Part shown: positions 7,635-14,789 of the stretch, in pieces
Numbering within the stretch: position 1 is the stretch's first letter
Layout of the letters: the number at the start of each line of letters is the position of its first letter
DNA from: Desulfobacteraceae bacterium
GTDB lineage: Bacteria > Desulfobacterota > Desulfobacteria > Desulfobacterales > Desulfosalsimonadaceae
Assembly (NCBI GenBank): GCA_003599885.1
Contig: QZKW01000052.1
Location: 1-38,335, forward strand
DNA length: 38,335 nucleotides
Reading direction: 5' to 3'
The notes under the pieces: generated by a model
Told to the model about the DNA's origin: nothing
The model's database searches: none
What the model saw: the letters and a program-made list of their open reading frames with translations, nothing else
Translations under genes and position numbers: made by a program

Positions 7635-9668
7635 ATGAAGATACCCCGGACCGTTTATTTTATCCTGATCGGTCTTGCCCTCGTCACCCTTGCCGTTTAC
7701 TGGCAGGTTCATAGCTTTGAATTCATCAGCTTTGATGACGATATTTATGTATATGAAAATGAACATGTAAAAAACGGAATCACCCCCGGCAATCTTCTGT
7801 GGGCGCTCAATCCGGTGAATGCCGAAGGAACCTATTGGCATCCCCTATCCTGGCTTTCCCACATGCTGGATGTCGAACTCTTCGGCCTCAATCCAGGTGG
7901 TCATCATTTGGTCAACCTGCTATTTCATATTCTCAATGTGTTCCTTCTGTTTCTGGCCATGTTCCTTATGACCGGCGCGGCCTGGAAAAGCGCCTTTGTG
8001 GCGGCCCTGTTCGCTCTGCACCCCATTAACGTGGATTCCGTGGCCTGGATCGCGGAGCGCAAAAACCTGCTCTCTACCACCTTCTGGATGCTGACGATGC
8101 TGGCATATATCCGTTACGCCCGAAAGCCCACCATCGCCCGTTATTTGATCGTATTCCTTACCCTGGCTTTAGGCCTGCTGGCAAAGCCCATGCTGGTGAC
8201 CCTGCCATGTGTGTTGCTGCTTCTGGATTATTGGCCAATGGGACGGATGAGGTTCGGTCAGTCCCTGCCAATTGGAAGTGAAACCAAATTCCATTCTAAT
8301 AGGTTATCCCGTTTGATGATGGAAAAAGTCCCACTGATTGTCCTTTCTTTGATCATAACCGGAATTTTCGCCTACAGCCTTCAACATAACCGCCAACTGA
8401 TCAATCTAACAAATTCGCCCCTGTCCCTGCGTCTTGAAAATGCATTGGTGTCATATATCACCTATCTCTGGAAACTGATCTGGCCAGCAAAACTTGCTGT
8501 TTTTTATCCCTACCCCAAGGAAATCCCCTTTTGGAAAACCTTAGGGGCAGCCATGCTCCTGCTAACGATTTCAATTCCAATGATGACACGTATAAAAACA
8601 AATCCTTATTTTTCCATTGGCTGGTTTTGGTATTTAGGAACGCTTGTACCTGCTATCGGCCTGATCCAGGGCGGACTGATGCCGGCCCTGGCTGACCGAT
8701 GGGCCTATGTGCCGGCCATCGGCATCTTCATCATCATCGCCTGGAGCGGATCAGAACTTTTTAAATGGGCTTGTTTTGACCGCAAAACCCTTATCGCCTT
8801 GGGAGCCGCTATTTTTTGTGTAATTGGAATTCTCGCCCATCGACAAACCGGCCACTGGCGGAACAACCAGACCCTTTTCCAGCATGCCCTGGCTGTGACT
8901 TCCGGAAACCACATGGCCCATATCAATCTTGGCATCGATTATACCCAGAACAATAAATTAGAGAAGGCCCTTCATCATTTTCAGGAGGCTATCCGCATCC
9001 AGCCGGATATGGCAGAGGCCCACTACAACATGGGCAACGCCCTGTTTGAAACAGGGCGGATCGAAGAAGCATTGACCAGCTATCAGCACGCTATCCAATT
9101 ATATCCTGACTATGCCCAGGCCCATTTCAATCTGGGCATAGGATATGAGAAGGTGAAACGCAATGATGAAGCAATCCCGCATTACCTTGAAACCATCCGC
9201 ATCCACCCAGGCCATGCCAAGGCAAATTATCACCTGGCATTACTGTTATCCAGGGCAGGCCGCCACGGGGAAGCCCTGGCCTATTATCTAAAAGCGCTGG
9301 AAATCAACCCCGAGGATCCAAATATTCATTATAACTGCGCCAATACGCATAATGCCCTCGGGAAAACAGACCAGGCTGTGGCGCATCTGCGCCAGGCCAT
9401 TGCCATGGAGCCAGGTCATGAAAAAGCACTTAATAACATAGCCGTCATTCTACTGAGCCGGGGCCAGGCGGCCGATGCTATTCCTTATTTTATAAAAGCC
9501 ATGCAGATCAATCCACAGTATTCAAGCGTTCATTATAATCTCGGTATCGCCTATTTCAAAACCGGCAATAAGTCCGGGGCCATCGGCAGTTTCAAGGAGG
9601 CCTTGCGGCTAAATCCCGGCGCACCCCATATTCAGGCAGCCCTGAATATGGCCCTGAACATGCCATAA
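7635..9668 (+). CDS. TMTC-like GT-C membrane glycosyltransferase-like protein with TPRs, copy 5
   Basis: This 677-residue paralogue starts at the ATG at 7635, preceded ten bases earlier by AAGGAG, the clearest ribosome-binding site in the array; an upstream in-frame ATG at 7593 lacks one. FISFDDDIYV (Asp34-Asp36) follows TM1, then YWHPLSWLSHMLDVELFG, HPINVDSVAWIAERKNLLS, AKPMLVTLPC and YLWKLIWPAKLAVFYPYP. About ten TM segments precede seven or eight TPRs. Its N-terminus pairs with copy 3, but its C-terminus (HYNLGIAYFKTGNKSGAIGS) pairs with copies 2 and 4. It is the last gene of the array. The next 243 bases hold a promoter-like sequence and the start of an unrelated exported-protein locus. 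Confidence 0.88.
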   Translation: MKIPRTVYFILIGLALVTLAVYWQVHSFEFISFDDDIYVYENEHVKNGITPGNLLWALNPVNAEGTYWHPLSWLSHMLDVELFGLNPGGHHLVNLLFHILNVFLLFLAMFLMTGAAWKSAFVAALFALHPINVDSVAWIAERKNLLSTTFWMLTMLAYIRYARKPTIARYLIVFLTLALGLLAKPMLVTLPCVLLLLDYWPMGRMRFGQSLPIGSETKFHSNRLSRLMMEKVPLIVLSLIITGIFAYSLQHNRQLINLTNSPLSLRLENALVSYITYLWKLIWPAKLAVFYPYPKEIPFWKTLGAAMLLLTISIPMMTRIKTNPYFSIGWFWYLGTLVPAIGLIQGGLMPALADRWAYVPAIGIFIIIAWSGSELFKWACFDRKTLIALGAAIFCVIGILAHRQTGHWRNNQTLFQHALAVTSGNHMAHINLGIDYTQNNKLEKALHHFQEAIRIQPDMAEAHYNMGNALFETGRIEEALTSYQHAIQLYPDYAQAHFNLGIGYEKVKRNDEAIPHYLETIRIHPGHAKANYHLALLLSRAGRHGEALAYYLKALEINPEDPNIHYNCANTHNALGKTDQAVAHLRQAIAMEPGHEKALNNIAVILLSRGQAADAIPYFIKAMQINPQYSSVHYNLGIAYFKTGNKSGAIGSFKEALRLNPGAPHIQAALNMALNMP

Positions 9669-9700
9669 TAGGCTGTAACGGTTTCCTGTTTAAATTTTTC

Positions 9701-9727
9701 TTGACAGCCCATTAAAAGTGCTTTAAT
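9701..9727 (+). promoter_or_regulatory. Candidate sigma70 promoter before the head-motif gene
   Basis: A perfect TTGACA at 9701-9706 is followed, after a rather short 15-base spacer, by TTTAAT at 9722-9727 (five of six matches). It lies 185 bases upstream of the start at 9912, leaving a long leader. GGCTGT at 9671 and ACAGCC at 9704 form an inverted pair that overlaps the -35 box and could be an operator. The short spacer makes this tentative. Confidence 0.35.
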
Positions 9728-9911
9728 TGTGGTAAACAATGTTCAGGAAGAAGACTCCATTTTACCACATCAATGGAATTCTTTGTCTAAAAAAGCAAAC
9801 ATCTAACCATTTAAATATCAAAAAAAGGAGGTGATGAAAAAAAGACCTGTCGAAGACCTAATATCACGTATTAAAAACTACCCAAACACTAAACATTTTT
9901 TGGAGGCTCCA

Positions 9912-10715
9912 ATGAAAAAATTAGCACTTATTTTAGCGTTCTTGATTATCCCCTGCGCCGCTTTCGGCCTGGAAATGTTAGATGACAATTCAATGGATAA
10001 AGTCACCGGTCAGGCCGGCGTACACATCGCCTTTGACGATGTACAAATATTCATCAATATTGACAAAATGGCGTGGATTGACTGCGACGGGCTTGACGGT
10101 CCTGGCTGCAATTCTGACGGTGGTGCGATCGCCCTCAATAATTTCCAGATCGATGTGCTCAATATCAATGCGATCGTCGATACCGTTACTGTTGATACTT
10201 CAGCTGTCAACACCACCAACCAGACCAGCGGCACGGCAGCATTGCAGCTTTATTCTGTCGAATGCGGCGCCATCCCCCTGTTCTACGATTATGGTCAGAC
10301 CGGAAACGGCGCTTGCTATTTGAACAGCGCAGTATTGAACACGGCTGGACTTGATAACTATACAACCATCAGCTCACTTAGCGTATTCAAGGCCCAGGCT
10401 GTTTCAATTGATGTCGCTGACGAACTGCCCGCCCTGTCTCAAGGCATGACCAACAACGCTGCTGGCTCTGCTGTTGCTATTGGTGGCGTTTATATCGGCC
10501 TGCCGACGGCGGAAATATACATCAATTCAATGAGTTTCACGCCGGTGTATGATGGTGATATCAACAATCAAACCTCTGCCGCAATTAATGATGACAATAC
10601 CACAGCAGCTCTTGCTACTTCCTTCGGCACAACAAATGCGAGCTTTGGAACCATTTACTTGGAAGGCGTCACTTTCAGCATTCTCTCCGGCTGGATGGAA
10701 ATTGCTCCCCACTAG
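9912..10715 (+). CDS. Exported protein with VTGQAG head motif (DUF6160-like)
   Basis: This 267-residue protein begins MKKLALILAFLIIPCAAFG, a clear signal peptide probably cleaved near residue 19-20. The mature N-terminus carries LDDNSMDKVTGQAGVHI, a signature I associate with DUF6160-like exported proteins (some named FilA or pilus-assembly-like). The rest is rich in Asn, Thr, Ser, Ala and Asp with alternating hydrophobics (NNQTSAAINDDNTTAAL), suggesting an extracellular beta-structured protein, possibly a fibre or surface subunit. I chose the ATG at 9912, with GGAGG eight bases upstream. An in-frame GTG/ATG at 9831/9834 sits directly on another strong AAGGAGGTGA, giving a 27-residue extension, but its spacing is too short. 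Tandem hairpins downstream terminate the unit. The exact family needs a profile search. Confidence 0.75.
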   Translation: MKKLALILAFLIIPCAAFGLEMLDDNSMDKVTGQAGVHIAFDDVQIFINIDKMAWIDCDGLDGPGCNSDGGAIALNNFQIDVLNINAIVDTVTVDTSAVNTTNQTSGTAALQLYSVECGAIPLFYDYGQTGNGACYLNSAVLNTAGLDNYTTISSLSVFKAQAVSIDVADELPALSQGMTNNAAGSAVAIGGVYIGLPTAEIYINSMSFTPVYDGDINNQTSAAINDDNTTAALATSFGTTNASFGTIYLEGVTFSILSGWMEIAPH

Positions 10716-10733
10716 TCTGAACATATGTTAAAA

Positions 10734-10762
10734 ACGTGGACCGGGTTTGCCCCGGTCCATGT
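10734..10762 (+). terminator. GC-rich hairpin after the head-motif gene
   Basis: The arms 10734-10745 (ending TGGACCGGG) and 10751-10762 (starting CCCGGTCCA) form a 12-bp stem with one G-U pair and a five-base loop. No T-run follows directly, so by itself it may act as a 3' mRNA stabiliser in front of the second hairpin. Confidence 0.6.
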
Positions 10763-10773
10763 GGCCCCAAAAT

Positions 10774-10812
10774 AAAAGCGAAGGAGGAAGAAATTTCTTC
10801 CTTCGCTTTTTT
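10774..10812 (+). terminator. Rho-independent terminator
   Basis: AAAAGCGAAGG (10774-10784) pairs with CCTTCGCTTTT (10800-10810), and the internal AAGAAATTTCTT extends the stem past a small bulge. Six T residues close the element. With the preceding hairpin it makes a tandem terminator that separates the 9912 gene from the gene at 10972. The A-rich 5' side means it could also work on the minus strand. Confidence 0.85.
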
Positions 10813-10833
10813 ACTGAAACCATTTTATCATTG

Positions 10834-10878
10834 TACCCGATGCCAAAGAAATGTAATATATACCATTGGCATCGGGTA
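10834..10878. repeat. 13-bp perfect inverted repeat with 19-base AT-rich centre
   Basis: TACCCGATGCCAA (10834-10846) is repeated as its exact reverse complement TTGGCATCGGGTA (10866-10878). The 19 bases between are AT-rich and contain TAATATATA. There is no T-run, and the element lies 94 bases upstream of the ATG at 10972, after the terminator. That fits a regulatory site, either a dimer operator or a leader-RNA hairpin, rather than termination. Confidence 0.7.
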
Positions 10879-10971
10879 TGGAGATAAAAACTCTATCGTC
10901 AGCGTTGATCAGATCAAGTTTCAACAAAACAAGACCGCGTTCGCACACCAACTGAAAAAGGCCTCAGCAAT

Positions 10972-12066
10972 ATGATCATCACACAAAACGTTGCAAGAGC
11001 AATAAAATCCTCCTCAATCCGATGGATGTTTTCCCCCTGCATATGCATTGCCTTGCTAATGATGATTATAGCGGCCTCCCCGAGTTATGCCCAACTCACC
11101 CCCATGGAAAACACCGAACTGGAATCCATCACCGGAGCGGCCGGGTTCAGCATTGCGATTAAAAACGTCCAGATTTTCCATCATATCGATGCCTTTCGCT
11201 ATTGTGCATCAGATGAAGGCTATATTGAATTTCAGAATTTTTTTATGCACGGCAATGGCAATCCGGCCAAATTCAATTACGATTTCGGCACAACGGTTAC
11301 TGACAGCGGTATTATCCATTATGATGTATTTGAAACCGATGTCGGTTCACCCAATGACTGGAGCGGTGATCCCATTGTAGCTGATGACGCCCTTGTCCGC
11401 GGCATGATCCTTACGGATGTTCCCAACTGGGACCAGGAACTGGGTTTTACCATCGGCAATATTGCATTTTTCGATCCCGATTATGATGTCAATCCTGTTA
11501 ATCTCGGCTCTTTTACAATGGGGTTGATCGACATGCCACGCTTCTCCACATACACATCCCCCCGAATTGCCGGATCAGGAATTGACTTTCAAACCAGCTT
11601 TCAACTGACCATTGATAAAATCGGATACGCATATAATGACAGTTGCGACGCATTAGAGATTTGCCCGACATACATCGGCGGCAGTTTTGTTGATGGCAGC
11701 GACGACCCTAAAAACCCCGCATCATGGATGCCCAACCGCGTTGTCCCCCAGGATTTTGGTGATTTTCAAATCGGTGACCTGTTCGGCGATATGACGGCCG
11801 TTGATCCTGTTGATTACCATTCCAACCCGGCCATGATCGACTCTGCGGAATGCGATATTTATCCAGACGACGGCATTCCCGGAGGCAAGGATGATGTTAT
11901 CTGGGGCTTTTTGAATTTAAAACTCCCGATGGAAGGGTCTCTCCGGTTTGAAAGTGCCACTTGGTACGTGGACAGTGCCGGCCCTACTCCGGATGTCGTT
12001 AATTTCGGTCCCGGCGCCATCGACGGCATTCAGGTTCACCGTCTCAATCTTCAGTTAATTCCTTAA
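10972..12066 (+). CDS. Exported protein with ITGAAG head motif, second of the pair
   Basis: This 364-residue protein has a long basic N-region, a hydrophobic stretch around 20-36 and a cleavage site after SYA (about residue 40). The mature protein starts QLTPMENTELESITGAAGFSI and continues to KNVQIF; these align with LDDNSMDKVTGQAGVHI and DDVQIF of the 9912 product. After this head of about 30 residues the two proteins differ. The remainder is Asp-, Gly- and Pro-rich with no Cys-rich or TM segments (motifs such as FFDPDYDVNPVNLGSF and PDDGIPGGKDDVIWGF), suggesting a secreted beta-rich domain, perhaps metal-binding. I do not recognise that domain. The shared head suggests a common export or assembly route served by the peptidase and barrel genes downstream. 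Confidence 0.72.
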   Translation: MIITQNVARAIKSSSIRWMFSPCICIALLMMIIAASPSYAQLTPMENTELESITGAAGFSIAIKNVQIFHHIDAFRYCASDEGYIEFQNFFMHGNGNPAKFNYDFGTTVTDSGIIHYDVFETDVGSPNDWSGDPIVADDALVRGMILTDVPNWDQELGFTIGNIAFFDPDYDVNPVNLGSFTMGLIDMPRFSTYTSPRIAGSGIDFQTSFQLTIDKIGYAYNDSCDALEICPTYIGGSFVDGSDDPKNPASWMPNRVVPQDFGDFQIGDLFGDMTAVDPVDYHSNPAMIDSAECDIYPDDGIPGGKDDVIWGFLNLKLPMEGSLRFESATWYVDSAGPTPDVVNFGPGAIDGIQVHRLNLQLIP

Positions 12067-12071
12067 TTGAT

Positions 12072-12100
12072 GGGATTGATGTTCAAAAAATCCCTTTCGT
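12072..12100 (+). terminator. Possible weak terminator
   Basis: GGGATT (12072-12077) can pair with AATCCC (12089-12094), followed by a T-rich TTTCGT. The stem is only six pairs with an 11-base loop, so this is tentative. The position, just after the stop at 12066 and before a new promoter, fits. Confidence 0.35.
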
Positions 12101-12249
12101 TTATGTCAGCCTATTGATATGTGTCATGTAGTTTGTATTCTCTTCCGATACCCAACTTTCAACTTATTCTTTTTTTTGGTTGATTGCCTATGCGTAACCC
12201 GAGCAAAGAAGCAAAAAAGTGCGCAATTTTATTTAATAAGAGATTTTAT

Positions 12250-12278
12250 TTGACAAAAAACAATTAATTAGATATAAG
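12250..12278 (+). promoter_or_regulatory. Strong sigma70-type promoter for the C39 peptidase operon
   Basis: TTGACA at 12250-12255 and TATAAG at 12273-12278 are separated by the optimal 17 bases (11 of 12 consensus positions). Transcription would start near 12285, giving a leader of about 44 bases to the ATG at 12329. The surrounding 260-base gene-free stretch is very AT-rich. Confidence 0.75.
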
Positions 12279-12328
12279 TATTCAATTTTTGTAATTAATC
12301 AACCATACAAAATACTCCACCTATAACT

Positions 12329-13102
12329 ATGCACATTATAATAGCGTTTGCCATCGTCGTATCTCTGTTTGCAGGATTTCATCCCATGGTCCCCCTAAAG
12401 GACAACGAAATTTATTTCGATGTGGGTACCGTTGGTAGTCCAATGGGTAGTCCAGTGGGCAGATCCTTCGGTACACCCGTGGTAACCAGACAGCAGATCA
12501 TACCGCTGAGTGAGATTCAATTCAAAAACATTTCCAAACAATCTTATGATTACAGTTGCGGTTCTGCCGCACTGGCCACGCTTTTAAATGCCTATCTGGG
12601 TGAAAACTTCACGGAACGGCAGGTCATTCAGGGTCTTATGGATCTGGGCAGCAAGGAAAAAATATCCGAACGCCGTGCGTTTTCGCTGTTGGACATGAAA
12701 AAATTCGTATCAACCCTCGGGTACACCGCCAATGGATACAAAGCCGAATTAAACGATCTGATCACGCTTGGAAAGCCCTGCATTCTGCCCATAGAATTCT
12801 TCGGATACCGGCATTTTACCGTATTCAGAGGGGTCCACGGCAATCATATCTTTCTCGCTGATCCCTATCGGGGCAATACCAGTTATACCTTCAGCGCGTT
12901 CAAAGACATGTGGTTCGAGAATGTTATTTTCGTGGTGGATCGGACAAACGAAAATGCACTTAATAAAATGCGATTGTCTAATGACGATCTCCGTTATATT
13001 AATGAAAGTACAACTCTCGACATTTTGACCGATTATGGCCCGAATATTCCAGAGCTTGATGAACTGATACTTCCCAATGAATATCAGAAATACATTGATT
13101 AA
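12329..13102 (+). CDS. Exported C39-family cysteine peptidase (FapD-like)
   Basis: This 257-residue protein has an N-terminal hydrophobic segment (about 2-17) for export. A C39-like papain-fold domain follows: Gln71 and Cys77 in QSYDYSCGSAALATLL, His162 in YRHFTVFRG and Asp178 in FLADPY supply oxyanion Gln, nucleophile, His and Asp. Family C39 enzymes usually cut leader peptides after double glycine inside ABC exporters, but there is no transporter domain here or nearby. A stand-alone secreted C39 next to a coiled-coil beta-barrel gene is the arrangement of FapD and FapF in Pseudomonas functional-amyloid loci, so a role in processing or secreting the upstream head-motif proteins is inferred. 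A short GSPMGSPVG repeat precedes the domain. No Shine-Dalgarno is visible before the ATG; no other upstream start exists before a stop at 12296. Confidence 0.82.
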   Translation: MHIIIAFAIVVSLFAGFHPMVPLKDNEIYFDVGTVGSPMGSPVGRSFGTPVVTRQQIIPLSEIQFKNISKQSYDYSCGSAALATLLNAYLGENFTERQVIQGLMDLGSKEKISERRAFSLLDMKKFVSTLGYTANGYKAELNDLITLGKPCILPIEFFGYRHFTVFRGVHGNHIFLADPYRGNTSYTFSAFKDMWFENVIFVVDRTNENALNKMRLSNDDLRYINESTTLDILTDYGPNIPELDELILPNEYQKYID

Positions 13103-13169
13103 CATGATTTTGGACTTTTCCATGCAGATGTCGTATAAATTTAACTACCAGTTAAACTAGGAGTTCAAA

Positions 13170-14777
13170 TTGAAAAATATACTTTTAATTTTTCTCAGCA
13201 TGAACTTATTGAGCGTGTTTCTTCCGTCCGACTGCGCGAGCCAGACCATCACAGAAGCCATTGAAAGTTCCCATAATAACCAGGAAACCGTCTCATCCGC
13301 TCCCAACGGCTACAGTTCTACAGATGCGTCCCTGCTTGCTTTGGAAACCGAATCTGCCCCGTCAGTTCTTTCCGATCCGTCTGAAAAAGACATTTCTTAT
13401 GCTGTTCAGACCGGCTATTTTTTATCTGAATCCAACGCGAGCCGACAGGTCGCTCAGTTAAAAAGCCAGGGCCTAAACCCGTATATTTTTCAATCCGTGA
13501 ACGCCAAAGGGAAACAAGTTTTTTCTGTTCGCATAGGAAAATTCGAATCCTACTCCGAAGCTGATAAAGCCATATCCGAATTTAAAAAATCGATCTCCAC
13601 CCCCATGATCGTCACCCGATTTGACTCCCTGCAAACGAGCAGGTCCACGCAAACGAAAAAATCTGAGGTGATTGAAGCCCCGGCAGTGAATTCTCGTGAA
13701 GCCGCCACCCAGACAATTGTTGAGCCTCAAAGCAAGGATAGTGATTCGACTTTTGCCAAGAATAATATCGAACCTGCAGCACCCGCTCATGAAGAATTCG
13801 TTGCCCCTCAAAAACCGCTTACCATGGAAGAAATGCAGCAAAAACTTCAGATGCTGGAACAGACGATGCAAAGAATGAAAGGGGAATCCGACATCCGCAG
13901 CCAGCTTAAAATCACCGAAGAAGAAGCGGCTGCAGAAGAAGAGGACATCCTTGAAGCCGCCGGCCAGGAATACACACTAACCAGGGCGGGCAACATCAAA
14001 TTCAGCTATGGACTGGGATATTCCTATCAGGGCTATGACGCGATCCGGGAAGGCGCCCGTATCGAAGATGTGGCAAACCATACCCTGAGCAACTCTTTTG
14101 GCGTATCCTACGGGGTCAAAAACAATTTATCTGTCGGCACATCGATCCCCTTTGTATACAGCTATTATAAGCTCGGAACCGTTGATTCAATGGACGCCAC
14201 GGATTTAGGCGATATTTCTTTAAACTGGCAATTCCAGCCGATCAAAAGCAGCGCTGATATCCCCACTATTATTATCAATGGCAGCCTGGGAATCCCGGTT
14301 GGCAAAAACCCCTACGAAATTCAGCCAGGGGAGGAACTGTCCACCAGTTCCGGAATTTATGACGCTGGCTTAGGGGTCTCCTTCAGCCAGGTGACTGATC
14401 CGGTGATCGCTTTCAGCAGTTTTAGCGTCAGCTATCCATTTGCCACGCAATCCATTGACCAGAAACGCGCAGAAGGAACTCTGGATGAAGTCGATCCGGG
14501 TATGGGACTCGGAGCCTCAGTAGGCCTGGGTTATGCTTTATCCTATAAACTGAATTTGAACATGAGTTTCAGTTATTCATACAGTTTTTCCACCACCTAT
14601 AAATATCAGAACAGTCCTGATGCCAAAACCGGAGACTCCACAGGGGCCAGCATCAATATCGGTACCGGTTACAAATTCAGCCAAAATCAGAACATGAATT
14701 TCACCATCGGTATTCCGATTACCTCTACCCGGAGTTTTAGTTTATCCTTTTCCACACCGGTTGATTTTGCACTGTAA
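13170..14777 (+). CDS. SPOR domain-coiled coil-beta-barrel outer-membrane protein (FapF-like)
   Basis: Translation probably starts at the TTG at 13170, six bases after AGGAG. The 535-residue product has a signal peptide (to about residue 24), then a SPOR-like domain at about 76-152 (YAVQTGYFLSESNASRQVAQL, VFSVRIGKFESYSEADKAI), a Ser/Thr/Pro-containing linker, a predicted coiled coil at about 217-255 (MEEMQQKLQMLEQTMQRMKG, then acidic), and a beta-barrel from about 268 to the end (GNIKFSYGLGYSYQGYD, SNSFGVSYGVKNNLSVGTSI, SVGLGYALSYKLNLNMSFSY). The coiled coil followed by barrel resembles FapF, the trimeric amyloid exporter whose helix plugs the pore. SPOR domains normally bind denuded septal peptidoglycan, and this fusion is unusual. 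The quoted first SPOR stretch is read as contiguous sequence. It lies 67 bases after the peptidase, in the same operon. Confidence 0.78.
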   Translation: MKNILLIFLSMNLLSVFLPSDCASQTITEAIESSHNNQETVSSAPNGYSSTDASLLALETESAPSVLSDPSEKDISYAVQTGYFLSESNASRQVAQLKSQGLNPYIFQSVNAKGKQVFSVRIGKFESYSEADKAISEFKKSISTPMIVTRFDSLQTSRSTQTKKSEVIEAPAVNSREAATQTIVEPQSKDSDSTFAKNNIEPAAPAHEEFVAPQKPLTMEEMQQKLQMLEQTMQRMKGESDIRSQLKITEEEAAAEEEDILEAAGQEYTLTRAGNIKFSYGLGYSYQGYDAIREGARIEDVANHTLSNSFGVSYGVKNNLSVGTSIPFVYSYYKLGTVDSMDATDLGDISLNWQFQPIKSSADIPTIIINGSLGIPVGKNPYEIQPGEELSTSSGIYDAGLGVSFSQVTDPVIAFSSFSVSYPFATQSIDQKRAEGTLDEVDPGMGLGASVGLGYALSYKLNLNMSFSYSYSFSTTYKYQNSPDAKTGDSTGASINIGTGYKFSQNQNMNFTIGIPITSTRSFSLSFSTPVDFAL

Positions 14778-14789
14778 ACAGTTGATCAG

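Larger units (their letters stand above)
1827..8128 (+). repeat. Near-identical ~50-bp segment shared by four array copies
   Basis: A segment of about 50 bases encoding TFWMLTxLAYIRYARKP occurs at about 1827, 3647, 5882 and 8079, with only a few differences, mostly synonymous. The flanking sequences of the same genes are much more diverged. It falls in the HPINVxSVAWxAxRKNL-AKPMLVTLPC core of the membrane domain. Such local nucleotide conservation suggests either strong constraint on this loop and helix or gene conversion among the tandem copies. The coordinates span the first to the last occurrence. Confidence 0.6.

Noticed and set aside
10736-10975. 79-residue plus-strand frame
   Set aside because: It runs through two terminator hairpins and the 13-bp inverted repeat, and overlaps the start at 10972.
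12329-13102. Bacteriocin ABC exporter peptidase domain
   Set aside because: The C39 domain is alone: no TM exporter or ATP-binding domain follows and no bacteriocin precursor with a double-glycine leader is apparent.
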